Positions 31,886 through 41,681 are shown, counted from the first letter of the stretch. The stretch is DNA of 64,000 nt from Ilumatobacteraceae bacterium (GCA_021299715.1 JAJTEL010000001.1:65397-129396), one strand, 5' to 3'. The notes: generated by a model from the letters alone, not told the origin. A program made the numbers and translations.

Positions 31886-32536
31886 ATGGACAGCGTATCA
31901 GGGGTTGGAGTTCTCGACAAGGCGTTCCTTGTTCTGAATGCACTTGTCACGCGTCCGTTGTCGCTTGCGGAAGCTGTTGAAGAAACAGGTATTCCACGTG
32001 CGACATGTCATCGCTTGTTGTCTGCTCTTGAAGCACACGGTGCAGTTCGGCGCAATGACGATGGTCTGTATTGCGTTGGCCCCACCATGGCGGGTTTGGG
32101 GCGCGCTGCCGGATTGCAGTTTCCATTTCTTGGTCGGGCACGTGAAGTTGCCACTGATGTCCGTGACCGCACGGGAGAAAGTGTTCAAGTCTTTGTTCCC
32201 GAAACTGATGGTCGACGTTGTGTGGTGTCGCTTGAGTCTCCGAATGGTCTTCGGTGGATTGTTCCCGAAGGTGCTTTGTTCCCACTCACGCGAGGATCGG
32301 CCGGCAAAGTGCTGGGCAATGCAAAATTGTCGCACGGCGGATGGATTGAATCGGTGGAAGAACGTGTGAAAGGCGTGGCATCAGTGAGTGCACCCGTCTT
32401 CGATGCGAACGGAGAAGTTGCTGCTGCTTTTTCTGTCTCTGGCCCACTGGAACGTATGAGCAGGACTCCCGGTTCCAAATATGGCTCCGTTGTGGCGCGT
32501 GCGGCCAAGACACTTACTGAATTCCTTCAGGGGTAG
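31886..32536 (+). CDS. IclR-family regulator, NdgR/LtbR-like
   Basis: The 216-residue protein has an N-terminal winged helix (VLDKAFLVLNAL, then LAEAVEETGIPRATCHRLLSALEAHGAVRR) and a C-terminal ligand-binding domain (DRTGESVQVFVPE to AAFSVSGPLERM). It lies head-to-head with leuCD. In Streptomyces and Corynebacterium, IclR proteins at this place (NdgR, LtbR) control leucine genes, so the same role is inferred. An in-frame TTG at 31853 would add 11 residues and cover the operator; 31886 gives the typical N-terminus. Confidence 0.85.
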   Translation: MDSVSGVGVLDKAFLVLNALVTRPLSLAEAVEETGIPRATCHRLLSALEAHGAVRRNDDGLYCVGPTMAGLGRAAGLQFPFLGRAREVATDVRDRTGESVQVFVPETDGRRCVVSLESPNGLRWIVPEGALFPLTRGSAGKVLGNAKLSHGGWIESVEERVKGVASVSAPVFDANGEVAAAFSVSGPLERMSRTPGSKYGSVVARAAKTLTEFLQG

Positions 32537-32571
32537 TGCCAACACTTCATTGTGTGCGTCCACATGGCGTC

Positions 32572-33075
32572 ATGAATGACGACACACCTCAAACACCCAC
32601 CACGCTTGCGGACATCACCGATATTGCCATCGGTGTGGAAATGAAACTTCACGAACTATTGGATTCGTTTGAGCTTCCCGGAGCTCGTCTCTACGGTGTG
32701 AATTGCGCAGCGCGACCCGCCAGTGAGCCCAACTTGTGCTCTCTCGCTCAACATCCCGATGTCTATGAGTTGCTCGATTCTCCTTCCAGCGCGTTGGCGC
32801 GAATGTTTGATGCAGCGGCAATTGTGACAACGGGGTGGGCTGCTCCGCTTGGTCCCGACGGAACAGTAGATGGCGCACCCAGCGAGCATGCCTTACGACG
32901 ACGTGTGCGGCTTGTTGTTGTCGTTGCAGATCACGGTGTTGCAAGTGTGTTGCGATTTGCGGACGACCCCGACGATGTTGTGACAGACCCTGGCTCTGCA
33001 ACTGGTTCGTTGGCCGATGCCATTACGCGATTCTGGTTTGACCCGCCCATTAACTTGCCTGCAATAACGGAATAA
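32572..33075 (+). CDS. Conserved-looking protein of unknown function
   Basis: The protein of about 167 residues (GTG at 32536, overlapping the regulator stop, would give 179) has an N-terminal helix region ([20 protein letters not shown]) and a central beta-rich part ([23 protein letters not shown]). No membrane segment or known motif is present. It follows the IclR gene closely and could share its transcript. I do not recognise the family. Confidence 0.6.
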   Translation: MNDDTPQTPTTLADITDIAIGVEMKLHELLDSFELPGARLYGVNCAARPASEPNLCSLAQHPDVYELLDSPSSALARMFDAAAIVTTGWAAPLGPDGTVDGAPSEHALRRRVRLVVVVADHGVASVLRFADDPDDVVTDPGSATGSLADAITRFWFDPPINLPAITE

Positions 33076-33090
33076 CTAGAGGTGTAGGAA

Positions 33091-33122
33091 ATGTGCATCG
33101 CTTCACAAACCAGCATGCACAT
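33091..33122. promoter_or_regulatory. Inverted repeat upstream of nadABC, putative operator
   Basis: ATGTGCAT at 33091-33098 and ATGCACAT at 33115-33122 are perfect reverse complements separated by 16 bases. The second arm overlaps a CACATGTG palindrome (33118-33125). They lie about 40-75 bases before the TAGCCT hexamer (33164-33169) that precedes the preferred nadA start. A repressor site for NAD synthesis genes is possible; the regulator is not identified here. Confidence 0.4.
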
Positions 33123-33176
33123 GTGTGTCTTTTCACAAAGGCGCAAATAGAAAAAATCACTCCTAGCCTTTATTAC

Positions 33177-34154
33177 GTGACAACAACAGTTGATCCCCAA
33201 TGGTCCGCACGTATTCGAGCACTTGCTGAAGAGAAGGACGCAGTCATTCTCGCTCACAACTATCAAGTAGCCGAGATTCAAGACGTTGCACACCATGTTG
33301 GCGACTCGCTTGCGTTGTCTCGTATTGCCGCCACCGTTCCGCAATCCACCATCATTTTCTGTGGCGTTCACTTCATGGCAGAAACCGCAAAGATTCTGTC
33401 GTACGACAAGACGGTCATCATTCCCGATGAGCGCGCCGGTTGTTCGTTAGCAGACACCATCACTGCAGACCAGTTACGTGAATGGAAAGCGCAACATCCT
33501 GGTGCGGTGGTTGTCAGCTATGTCAATACCACTGCGGCTGTCAAGGCAGAAACCGACATCTGTTGCACAAGTTCAAACGCCGTGGAAGTGGTGCAATCAA
33601 TTCCAGCCGACAAAGAAATTTTGTTCCTTCCCGACCAATTTCTTGGTGCGCATGTTCAGCGCATCACAAAGCGCAACAACATGCACATTTGGATGGGCGA
33701 GTGCCATGTGCATGCCGGAATCAACGGTTCAGAACTAAAGGCAATGGTTGCCGCCGAACCAGAAGCAGAATTATTTGTCCACCCTGAATGTGGCTGTGCA
33801 ACGAGTGCGCTGTACTTGGCATCCGAGGGCGTTGTGCCCAAAGAGCGCACACACATTCTCTCCACGGGTGGAATGTTGGATGCGGCCCGCACAACAAAGG
33901 CCAAAAAAGTCTTGGTTGCTACCGAAACAGGAATGTTGCATCAATTACGCAAAGTAAACGTCACTACAGACTTCCAGCCAGTCAATCGTGCTGCCGTGTG
34001 TAAGTACATGAAAATGATTACTCCAGAAAAGTTAGAGAACGCTCTTTTGCATGGCACCGATGTGGTGGACGTGCCGCGCGACATTGCCGACCGTGCGCGC
34101 CAGTCGGTTGAGCGCATGATCGCCATTGGTACGCCATCTCGTGTTGGCGAATAA
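33177..34154 (+). CDS. nadA: Quinolinate synthase
   Basis: The 325-residue enzyme condenses iminoaspartate with dihydroxyacetone phosphate to quinolinate, using a 4Fe-4S cluster. Cluster cysteines are seen in [10 protein letters not shown], in [11 protein letters not shown] and in [24 protein letters not shown] is the substrate-binding start. GTG at 33177 is preferred: it begins where homology normally starts and lies 7 bases after TAGCCT. A GTG at 33093 would add 28 residues and run through the inverted repeat. It overlaps nadB. Confidence 0.95.
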   Translation: MTTTVDPQWSARIRALAEEKDAVILAHNYQVAEIQDVAHHVGDSLALSRIAATVPQSTIIFCGVHFMAETAKILSYDKTVIIPDERAGCSLADTITADQLREWKAQHPGAVVVSYVNTTAAVKAETDICCTSSNAVEVVQSIPADKEILFLPDQFLGAHVQRITKRNNMHIWMGECHVHAGINGSELKAMVAAEPEAELFVHPECGCATSALYLASEGVVPKERTHILSTGGMLDAARTTKAKKVLVATETGMLHQLRKVNVTTDFQPVNRAAVCKYMKMITPEKLENALLHGTDVVDVPRDIADRARQSVERMIAIGTPSRVGE

Positions 34155-35781
34155 CCGCGTTCCCCGCGCGCTTGCAGCACCCGAACCCACCTGGTCGGTG
34201 GAAACAGATGTTGTCATTCTTGGGTCTGGTGCCGCTGGGCTTTCTGCTGCACTGGCATTGCGCCCTGTGCGCGAAGTTGTGCTGGTTACGAAAGACACGC
34301 TTGATGCGGGCAGTACCAACTGGGCACAAGGTGGACTGGCGGCGGTACTTGACCCCAACGACTCTCTAGAAAATCACGTCTCCGACACGTTGGAAGCAGG
34401 TGCCGGCCTGTGTGACGAAGAGGCCGTACGCACGCTGGTTACCGAAGCACCAACCGCAATTCGTTACCTCATGGAACTGGGCGCGGCATTCGACCCAGGT
34501 GAGAGTTCCGGAGAAATTGCTCTCACACGAGAAGGTGGACATTCGCATCGACGCATTGTTCACGCCGGTGGTGACCAGTCGGGTGCAGAAGTACAACGAA
34601 CACTTGATGAATCGGTTCGTTTGGCTGGTGTGCAAGTAGTTGAACGAGCGTTTGCGTTAGACGTGGTCATTGGTGAAACGGCCAGCGGTCAACGTGCCGT
34701 TGCTGGCGTAAAAGTTGCCATGTTGGACCGCAACGGCGGAGTACAAAGTGTTGGAATTGTCTACGCACGAGCGGTCATTGTTGCCACGGGCGGGTATGGC
34801 CAGGTGTACGCGTCAACGTCAAACCCTCCTGCTGTCACGGGCGACGGCATCGCACTTGCATTACGTGCCGGCGTAGAGGCAGCCGATCTTGAATTCATTC
34901 AGTTCCATCCCACCGTGTTGTGGAGTGGCTCCGAAGCAACGGGGCAGCAAGCTCTTATTAGCGAAGCGGTTCGTGGTGAAGGTGCAATTCTTTTAGATGC
35001 TGCGGGTCAACGCGTGATGAAGGGTGTGCATCCGCAAGAAGACCTAGCTCCACGTGACGTTGTTGCATCGGCAATTAGTAGAAGAATGGCCGAATCACCC
35101 GCAGGTGTCAGCGACCACGTGTATCTCGATGCTCGCCGAATTGAAAACTTTGAAGAACGCTTTCCGTCTATTACTGCATCGTGTAATGCCGCAGGAATAG
35201 ACCCCACATCAGAACTCATTCCCGTTGCCCCTGCTGCTCACTATGTGTGCGGTGGCGTGAAGGCATCGCTGAACGGCGAAACATCACTGGCCGGTTTCTT
35301 CGTTGTAGGCGAAGCTGCGTGTACTGGCGTGCACGGCGCCAACAGGCTTGCATCAAACAGTTTGACAGAAGGCGTTGTGGCAGGAACGCGCGTGGGACGA
35401 GCGCTCAGTTGGGAACTTCCCGCAAAAGTGACTGTCAGTGATGAGGACGTCGATGGCGAACTAATTGATTCGTATCACCGTGCAGCTCTACGTTCTGCAA
35501 TGTCTCGTTATGTCGGAGTGTTACGCACACCTGAAGGCTTGGAGTCGGCTGCACGAATTCTTGGCACGCTGGCATCAAATGCATCAGCCGATGTGGTTCC
35601 CACCCGAAAAGCTTTTGAAGCCACCAACATGCTCACCATTGCGATGGCCGTGGTGGAAGCGGCCCGCACACGGGAAGAAAGTCGCGGTTGTCATCGCCGC
35701 ACCGACTTCGATGCTCCGTCACGCCAATGGCTTCGCCACCTAACCTGTCGACTCGTGGATGGAAAGGTGGAGGTGAAGTAA
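34141..35781 (+). CDS. nadB: L-aspartate oxidase
   Basis: The flavoenzyme of about 546 residues makes iminoaspartate for NadA. It has the FAD motif [57 protein letters not shown], and the GAARHYVCGG-like [11 protein letters not shown] segment with [18 protein letters not shown]. The start lies inside the end of nadA; GTG 34141 is chosen, while TTG at 34126 or 34144 is possible. Cysteine-rich insertions are absent, as usual. Confidence 0.95.
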   Translation: MLANNRVPRALAAPEPTWSVETDVVILGSGAAGLSAALALRPVREVVLVTKDTLDAGSTNWAQGGLAAVLDPNDSLENHVSDTLEAGAGLCDEEAVRTLVTEAPTAIRYLMELGAAFDPGESSGEIALTREGGHSHRRIVHAGGDQSGAEVQRTLDESVRLAGVQVVERAFALDVVIGETASGQRAVAGVKVAMLDRNGGVQSVGIVYARAVIVATGGYGQVYASTSNPPAVTGDGIALALRAGVEAADLEFIQFHPTVLWSGSEATGQQALISEAVRGEGAILLDAAGQRVMKGVHPQEDLAPRDVVASAISRRMAESPAGVSDHVYLDARRIENFEERFPSITASCNAAGIDPTSELIPVAPAAHYVCGGVKASLNGETSLAGFFVVGEAACTGVHGANRLASNSLTEGVVAGTRVGRALSWELPAKVTVSDEDVDGELIDSYHRAALRSAMSRYVGVLRTPEGLESAARILGTLASNASADVVPTRKAFEATNMLTIAMAVVEAARTREESRGCHRRTDFDAPSRQWLRHLTCRLVDGKVEVK

Positions 35782-36704
35782 TGGAGTTGCATTCGCTGTC
35801 TACAGATTTGCGCTCTCGCCTTCAGACACAAGGTCTCGACCCTTCCTACGTTGAACGTGTTATTCGTGACACCATCAGCGAAGACTTAGACGGCGGCATC
35901 GATGTCACGTCTGTGGCCACCGTTCCTGTTGAACAGCGCAGTGTGGTCACGTTTGGTTCACGCGCAAACGGATGCCTTTCAGGTCTCGATGTCGCGGCCG
36001 CAGTTATTGAAATGGTGTGTGGAGCAACAGCAAGCTCATTTGAACGCTTAAAGAACGATGGTGATCGAGTGGCGAAGGGCGACGTTCTTGCTCGTGTTGA
36101 AGCACCTACCCAGTACATGCTCACTGCAGAACGAACCGCCCTGAACCTCATGTGTCACTTGTCGGGAATTGCAACAGCCACATCGCAGTGGGTTGACGCA
36201 GTTGCCGGAACGGGTGCAATCATTCGTGACACACGTAAGACCACACCCGGTCTTCGCATTCTGGAGAAGTATGCGGTGCGATGTGGCGGTGGCCAAAACC
36301 ATCGCATGAGTCTCAGCGATGCTGCTCTTGTCAAAGACAATCACATTGCAGCAGCGGGTGGGGTAGAGCGGGCATTCTCGAAGGTGCGAGAACTGGCATC
36401 GTCGTTGCCCATTGAAATTGAGGTGGACACACTTGATCAATTGCGCGTGGCGTTAGCTGCCGGTGCAGACGTGGTGTTGTTAGACAACATGCCACCATCA
36501 GTTATGCGCGAAGCAGTCGCCATTGGTGCGGAACACAAGCGATCCACCGGACGTGATGTGCTTCTTGAAGCCAGTGGTGGACTCACATTAAGCAACGCTC
36601 GAGATGTTGCAGAAACGGGTGTTCATTTCATCAGCGTGGGTGGACTCACTCACTCGTCACCAATTCTGGACATCGGCCTCGACTTCGAATCAGTTCTCAA
36701 ATGA
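35781..36704 (+). CDS. nadC: Nicotinate-nucleotide pyrophosphorylase (carboxylating)
   Basis: The 307-residue enzyme joins quinolinate to PRPP to form nicotinate mononucleotide. It has RDTRKTTPGLRILEKYAVRCGGGQNHRMSL-type active-site residues, KDNHIAAAGG, and EVDTLDQL followed by LLDNM and EASGGLTLSN. The ATG overlaps the nadB stop (TAATG), with GGAAAGGTGGAGG before it as ribosome binding site. It completes the de novo NAD set nadABC. Confidence 0.96.
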   Translation: MELHSLSTDLRSRLQTQGLDPSYVERVIRDTISEDLDGGIDVTSVATVPVEQRSVVTFGSRANGCLSGLDVAAAVIEMVCGATASSFERLKNDGDRVAKGDVLARVEAPTQYMLTAERTALNLMCHLSGIATATSQWVDAVAGTGAIIRDTRKTTPGLRILEKYAVRCGGGQNHRMSLSDAALVKDNHIAAAGGVERAFSKVRELASSLPIEIEVDTLDQLRVALAAGADVVLLDNMPPSVMREAVAIGAEHKRSTGRDVLLEASGGLTLSNARDVAETGVHFISVGGLTHSSPILDIGLDFESVLK

Positions 36705-37741
36705 CGTCGGTTGATCTCGCAGAACTGTGGTCGACATTTTCAGAGAATGAATGCCGCGGATATTCACCGTTGTACGAGAAAATCACCAGAGCAGTTGCAA
36801 ACAACGCAGAGGTTCTTAAGTTTCTAAAAATCTCACCCTCCGACAAACTTCATCCAAACCTTTTGTTGGCCGCTGTGCACGAACGGGTTTTGCGTGGACT
36901 AGAGCCTGAATTGTTTGATATCTACTACAACAACGCAACATCGGATGTTGGCGACGCATTCATCGCTTGCGTGTTGAATTCGATGGACGATCTGGCTCCG
37001 ATTCTTGATACTCGGTTCGTGCAAACCAATGAAATTGGACGAGTATCGGCGTTGGTTCCCGCATTGGCTTCACTGCAGATGCAAGAGGAAGCCACTCTTG
37101 TTGATGTTGGGACAAGTGCTGGATTGACTCTGACTCGCGATAGTTGTTTTGTCGATTACGGCTCACTTGGAACGTACGGTTCAAAAGATTCGTCCGTCCA
37201 AATACGTTGTGACGTCTTGCACGGCGAACCACCACTTATGCGTGCTCCAATCAAGAAACAGATTGGTTTTGATAGAAACCCCATCGACACGCGCAACCCT
37301 GATGACTACAGATGGATGCAAGCATGTGTATGGCCAGACACAGGTCGTACCGAGAGAACTAATGCTGCACTTGATCAGGCTTCTCACTTAGATGTGCAAT
37401 TCGTCAAAGGTGACGCAATTGCTGACCTGCCGAACCTTTTTGAACGGATAGATGGTCCACTTGTGGTCACCACAACATGGGCTCTCGTCTATGCCCCCAT
37501 GGACACATGGGAACTGTTCGGACAGCATTTAGCCGAAGCGAGTCGTCAGCGTCCGGTGTATTGGATTAGCGCAGAAGCAGAGGGAGTCGTGACTCCGTTG
37601 CCTCATGTTCCAATGCCATCGGTGGAAGGACCTCCTGGCACGGTTATTGGTTCAGTGACATACGAGAATGGCTCCGTGTCGTCAGCCAAGGTATTGGCTC
37701 ATGCGCATTCACACGGCAAATGGTTGTGGTGGTACGACTAA
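36701..37741 (+). CDS. DUF2332-family protein
   Basis: The 346-residue protein fits the DUF2332 family: an N-terminal helical part (LWSTFSENECRGYSPLYEKI), VDVGTSAGLTLTRD, RNPIDTRNPDDYRWMQACVWPD and a C-terminal VTTTWALVYAP with a tail rich in His and Trp (HAHSHGKWLWWYD). VDVGTSAGL resembles a methyltransferase-type glycine loop, but function is unknown. It overlaps nadC by 4 bases (ATGA), so it is translated with the NAD operon. Confidence 0.85.
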   Translation: MTSVDLAELWSTFSENECRGYSPLYEKITRAVANNAEVLKFLKISPSDKLHPNLLLAAVHERVLRGLEPELFDIYYNNATSDVGDAFIACVLNSMDDLAPILDTRFVQTNEIGRVSALVPALASLQMQEEATLVDVGTSAGLTLTRDSCFVDYGSLGTYGSKDSSVQIRCDVLHGEPPLMRAPIKKQIGFDRNPIDTRNPDDYRWMQACVWPDTGRTERTNAALDQASHLDVQFVKGDAIADLPNLFERIDGPLVVTTTWALVYAPMDTWELFGQHLAEASRQRPVYWISAEAEGVVTPLPHVPMPSVEGPPGTVIGSVTYENGSVSSAKVLAHAHSHGKWLWWYD

Positions 37742-37813
37742 TCGCGAGTATCGAGTCAACAAATGCTCAATCAACCAACTTTGTAGGTCTTCCATCAATG
37801 TTACATTGAGTGC

Positions 37814-38911
37814 ATGTCAAGAAAAAATGGCCGACGTCTTGCGACAGTCGTGCCTTTCGTTGTTTCACTACTTCTCATGCCGGTCAGCAGTGCCAGTGCA
37901 GCCGTGAACTGGGGTGGAGAATCCACCATGACGTACAGCGAAGGTTCTAACGAGATTGTTGTGGCGCCAAGTCTGACTGTCACGGATTCGGACTTTATGA
38001 CTCCTGGAGCAGCGAGCGGCACTGTCACGATTTCATCCGGGTTGTCTAGCGGAGATGCTTTGAGTTTGGTGCCAACCGGTTATTCGGGGGGAAACTGCAT
38101 TACAACATCTAGTTTCAATTCTTCGACTGGTGTGCTGTCTCTCAGTGGCAACTCGGGTAGTTGTAACTTTCCGAACTGGGGCTACTGGAGAGAAGCATTT
38201 CGGTCTGTCAGATTCGTGACGACGGCTGACACACCTGACACAACCCGCGTTATTCGATTTAAGTCGTCGGGAGATTCAACAACCTTGAGTGTGACCGTGA
38301 GCGTGGTCGCTTCGGCACCTACAGTTCCGGCGGCTCCATCGGTTGTGGCTGGCGACGGAAGCGCAACCATCACCGTTGGGCAAGCCAGTGCGGGATTAGT
38401 TCCGCGCTCCCATGTGATTACGTCAAATCCACTTGGCAAGACTTGCGTCATCAACTCTGCCACGGGATCATGCACTATCACCGGGCTTTCCAATGGAACG
38501 GCTTACACATTTACAGATACCGCACAGCGATTATCTGCGGTCTCATTACCTTCATCTCCATCGGCTTCAGTCACGCCCACGGCCGTTGCGATCGCACCCA
38601 CGACGACGTTGGCGGCATCGCCGACAACAACTCCGACCGCCGCAACAACAGCTTCAAAGATTCCGAACATTGGCCGGGTGAGCAAGGGTCTTTCCATTAG
38701 CACTCGCTCTGTTGCGCGTCTGGCCAAGATGAAGGTTCCATCAACGTCGCGCGTGACAATTTCAGTTCTGTCGTCGTCTCGAAGCATCTGTCGAGCCAAC
38801 AGCACCCGATTGCTGGGGTTAAAAGTAGGTTCGTGTCGTTTGAAAATCACAGTGAAACCAAACAAGGGAAAATCGCAGAGTCGCAACGTTTCCTTGTCGG
38901 TATCTAAGTGA
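37814..38911 (+). CDS. Secreted multidomain protein with FN3-like and C-terminal Cys-pair domain
   Basis: The 365-residue protein has a signal peptide (cleavage probably after SASA, about residue 29). A beta-rich Ig-like domain (about 30-165), an FN3-like unit (VPAAPSVVAGDGSATITV to GLSNGTAYTFT), a Thr/Ala/Pro-rich linker and a C-terminal domain of about 75 residues with RSICRA...GLKVGSCRLKITVKP follow. The last domain is related to the end of the protein at 27987-29807. TACATT at 37802-37807 is 6 bases before the ATG. Probably a cell-surface or secreted binding protein. Confidence 0.78.
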   Translation: MSRKNGRRLATVVPFVVSLLLMPVSSASAAVNWGGESTMTYSEGSNEIVVAPSLTVTDSDFMTPGAASGTVTISSGLSSGDALSLVPTGYSGGNCITTSSFNSSTGVLSLSGNSGSCNFPNWGYWREAFRSVRFVTTADTPDTTRVIRFKSSGDSTTLSVTVSVVASAPTVPAAPSVVAGDGSATITVGQASAGLVPRSHVITSNPLGKTCVINSATGSCTITGLSNGTAYTFTDTAQRLSAVSLPSSPSASVTPTAVAIAPTTTLAASPTTTPTAATTASKIPNIGRVSKGLSISTRSVARLAKMKVPSTSRVTISVLSSSRSICRANSTRLLGLKVGSCRLKITVKPNKGKSQSRNVSLSVSK

Positions 38912-38947
38912 TTTTTTGCGTCAGAGGGGTATAGACGCCCAAATCTC

Positions 38948-40333
38948 CTACTTATTGTTCTCGTGACGACTATCAAGCCAATTGGCTTCTAATTGACCCA
39001 TTGGTGTTGATGGCGCAGCGTTCGTCATTGGCCATAATTCTTCGCTAATTCTGCGGAAGTTGCCACTGGAACCAAGCTGGCCGAGTAACGCATACAGCCC
39101 CAGATTGATTCGTTGAATAAATACGAATGATTTTGGCACTGTGGCGTATTGCGCAATGGCAGACGTGCGGTCAAATGTGTGGCGCACAATTGACGTTGCG
39201 TAACCCGTCGTCCACGCCATCTCTCTGGACTCGCGAACTGGCTCGTAGAAATGCGCGAAGTAATCGCCAGCTTCTTCTGTGGTGAACGGCGCATCTTTTT
39301 GCAGCATCCCTGCTTCTTCAATGATGCGACGGTACGACTCCATGTCGTGGTCAAGCACGGCAGCCTTCACCATGCCCTGGAACATTTCCATTTCTTCAAC
39401 GGTGAAATGTTTGATGAGACCAAAGTCAAGGAACGTGACCTTGCCGCCTTTGTGGAAGATGTAGTTGCCGGGGTGAGGGTCGCCGTTGAAGGCGCGGAAG
39501 CGGTACAAGCTGCGAAAGACGAAACGAAAAATTGCTTCTCCTGCTTTGTCGCGTTCTTCTTGCTGCCATGTGAGAAGTTCTGCAAACGAATGTCCGCTCA
39601 CAAGTTCAGTAATGAGAATGCGTGACGTTGAGAATTCATGCAGCACTTCAGGCACATGGATGAACGGATGGTCTCGATAGAAATCGGCGAACTGTTGTTG
39701 ATTCTGGGCTTCTTTTGAGTAATCGAGTTCTTCGCGCAGTCGATCTTTAATTTCGGCAACCATGTCCTCTGGGTTCAGGCTTTTGAAACCGAATGCCAGC
39801 AAGGTGCCGAGAAGGTCTGCAGTACGAAGGTCTGCATCAATTGCCTCAGCGACACCGGGGTATTGCACCTTGACTGCTACTGCTCGCTCTCCGTCGGCTG
39901 TGCGAAGAATGGCTCTGTGAACTTGCCCAATGGACGCTGCAGCAATCGGTTCATCATCGAATTCAACGAAAATGTCTGCCACTGGCCGACCCAGTTCGCG
40001 TTCAATTTCTGCATGAACAAGTTCCACACTCATTGGCGGGGCGTTCGACTGCAATTGGCCCAACGCAAGACGTAACGGTTCGGGTAAGCCGTCGTCTAAG
40101 TAACTGGCCATTTGGCCCAACTTCATGAGGGCGCCCTTCATGTTGCCAAGTTCATCGGCTACCTGTTGGGCGGTTTTCATCTCACGTGCACGAGATAACT
40201 CTTCTTTTCGCGCCGAACTTGCAAACACTTTTCGTGCAGATGTTCCGGCATGCGCAAGACCGATGCGCGCCCCCAGGCGAGCCAGACGACTATTGCGTTT
40301 CCAACGTGAACGTTTAGCGATGGCCTTCTTCAC
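38948..40333 (-). CDS. ABC1/UbiB (AarF)-family atypical kinase
   Basis: The 461-residue protein has the family-specific KxGQ motif (KGALMKLGQMASYLDDGLPEP), AAASIGQVHRA as the Ala-rich nucleotide loop, VAVKVQYPG with the ATP lysine, NGDPHPGNYIFHKGGKVTFLDFG with catalytic and metal residues, and a helical C-terminus. UbiB/COQ8 proteins act in quinone or lipid metabolism. The start is taken as GTG 40333, overlapping the stop of the upstream hydrolase (GTGA). An ATG at 40387 would overlap the hydrolase by 58 bases. Confidence 0.9.
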   Translation of the reverse strand: MKKAIAKRSRWKRNSRLARLGARIGLAHAGTSARKVFASSARKEELSRAREMKTAQQVADELGNMKGALMKLGQMASYLDDGLPEPLRLALGQLQSNAPPMSVELVHAEIERELGRPVADIFVEFDDEPIAAASIGQVHRAILRTADGERAVAVKVQYPGVAEAIDADLRTADLLGTLLAFGFKSLNPEDMVAEIKDRLREELDYSKEAQNQQQFADFYRDHPFIHVPEVLHEFSTSRILITELVSGHSFAELLTWQQEERDKAGEAIFRFVFRSLYRFRAFNGDPHPGNYIFHKGGKVTFLDFGLIKHFTVEEMEMFQGMVKAAVLDHDMESYRRIIEEAGMLQKDAPFTTEEAGDYFAHFYEPVRESREMAWTTGYATSIVRHTFDRTSAIAQYATVPKSFVFIQRINLGLYALLGQLGSSGNFRRISEELWPMTNAAPSTPMGQLEANWLDSRHENNK

Positions 40334-41124
40334 GATGAGGTCTGATCTGTGTTGTGTTGTTGTGCCCGTTGATGAACGTTGAGACATGCGCTGACCAAGA
40401 GAGGAACGAATCGATCTGCGTGTGCATAAACAGCATCGTGATCGGCATCGAGTGTTTGTACGAACGCTTGAGGAATGAGGTCTGCTACAACACGTTGGCG
40501 GTCTGGACTAACAACGCGATCATTGGTGGTGACAATGACCGATGTTGGAACATCTATTGACGACAACCACTGACGAGAGTCGTAGCGACCAAGTGCAGCA
40601 CCCGCTTCAAGTATTTGTCGCCATTCATGGCTGGCTACTTGCTGCGCCGCCCATGGTTCCCATGTCATGGTCTTGCGTGACAGATACAACCGATCACTAA
40701 TTGACTCGCGCACCGATGCTGGGGCAACACGCGCGAGAGCGCCAACTCCGGCGAGTGCAGTAAACGCCAGCCGCTCTTGACGAGTGGTGACAAAGTGACC
40801 AGCAGTTGCAGCCAATACCAATCCGCGCACTCTGTGTTCGTGTCGCTTCCACATCAGTTGAGCAATGGTTCCACCCATGGAGTACCCCACGGGAATGAAC
40901 GTAGAAATTCCGAGTTGATCGGCAAGGACTGCCGCATCGTCTGCGCAGTCGGACAACTTAAAGCTTTGTGAAGAGCGAATTCCGCGGCCATGACCGCGGT
41001 GGTCGATAGCGATGACACGAAAGTGCTTGCCCAACTCCTCGTAACACATAAACCAATTCAGATCTGCTGTTGCAGTCCATCCGTGTAGCAAGAGAAGAGT
41101 GGGTGCACCTTCAGGGCCAGGCAC
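40330..41124 (-). CDS. Alpha/beta hydrolase; true start probably further upstream
   Basis: The hydrolase has the oxyanion loop LLHGWT, AIDHRGHGRG, the nucleophile elbow GYSMGG and a late DADHDAVYAHAD with acid and histidine. The GTG at 41124 is the only usual start. The frame stays open upstream and encodes LPPGRQIELPSRGTTFYREV, a normal N-terminal strand for this family. A CTG at 41205, overlapping the greA stop (CTGA) and preceded by GAAGGTGG, would give 291 residues. It is translated in a chain with greA and the UbiB-like gene. Substrate unknown. Confidence 0.85.
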   Translation of the reverse strand: MPGPEGAPTLLLLHGWTATADLNWFMCYEELGKHFRVIAIDHRGHGRGIRSSQSFKLSDCADDAAVLADQLGISTFIPVGYSMGGTIAQLMWKRHEHRVRGLVLAATAGHFVTTRQERLAFTALAGVGALARVAPASVRESISDRLYLSRKTMTWEPWAAQQVASHEWRQILEAGAALGRYDSRQWLSSIDVPTSVIVTTNDRVVSPDRQRVVADLIPQAFVQTLDADHDAVYAHADRFVPLLVSACLNVHQRAQQHNTDQTSS

Positions 41125-41201
41125 TTCGCGATAGAACGTGGTTCCACGACTAGGAAGTTCAATCTGACGCCCTGGCGGCAGAGTGGGAACAAGATGCTCG
41201 C

Positions 41202-41681
41202 TCAGTTGTCCACCTTCACAACGGTGACCGATACCTTCGCGCCGTTCTCCAACGTGATGGATACCTTGCTTCCTTCGTTCTGTCCAAGCAAAGCAGAACC
41301 AATGGGGGAGACGGGGCTCATGACTTCTGTGCCGTCGCCTGTTCGGCGCTCTTCAATGTGGCCCATGAGATAGGTCTCGGCATCGTCGGGGCTATCGCCG
41401 TCAAACAAGATGGTGACGCGAGACAGCACGCCAACAACGCCCGATGCTGGTGCAGATGCAACCTCTGCGTTTTCCAAAATGTTGATGACCAAATTCTTGC
41501 GGTCGTTAAACATTCCGTATTCATCTTTGGCGGCGTGGTAGTCCCCGTTCTCGGAGAGATCTCCCATTTCGCGAGCGCGACCGATTTTGTCGGCAATTTC
41601 GGGAAGAACCGTGTGTTCTAGGTGAGCGACCTCGGCTTCAAGCCGTTTATAGGTCTCTTCAGAGAGAAGGTGCTTTGCCAT
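41202..41681 (-). CDS. greA: Transcription elongation factor GreA
   Basis: The 159-residue factor rescues backtracked RNA polymerase. It has the coiled-coil N-domain (LSEETYKRLEAEVAHLE), the acidic tip segment REMGDLSENGDYHAAKDEYG and a C-domain with SPVSPIGSALLGQNEGSKVSI. ATG 41681 is the normal GreA start; a longer frame to 41729 is not needed. No Shine-Dalgarno sequence; TAGCCT (41689-41694, minus) lies 7 bases before the ATG. Confidence 0.94.
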   Translation of the reverse strand: MAKHLLSEETYKRLEAEVAHLEHTVLPEIADKIGRAREMGDLSENGDYHAAKDEYGMFNDRKNLVINILENAEVASAPASGVVGVLSRVTILFDGDSPDDAETYLMGHIEERRTGDGTEVMSPVSPIGSALLGQNEGSKVSITLENGAKVSVTVVKVDN

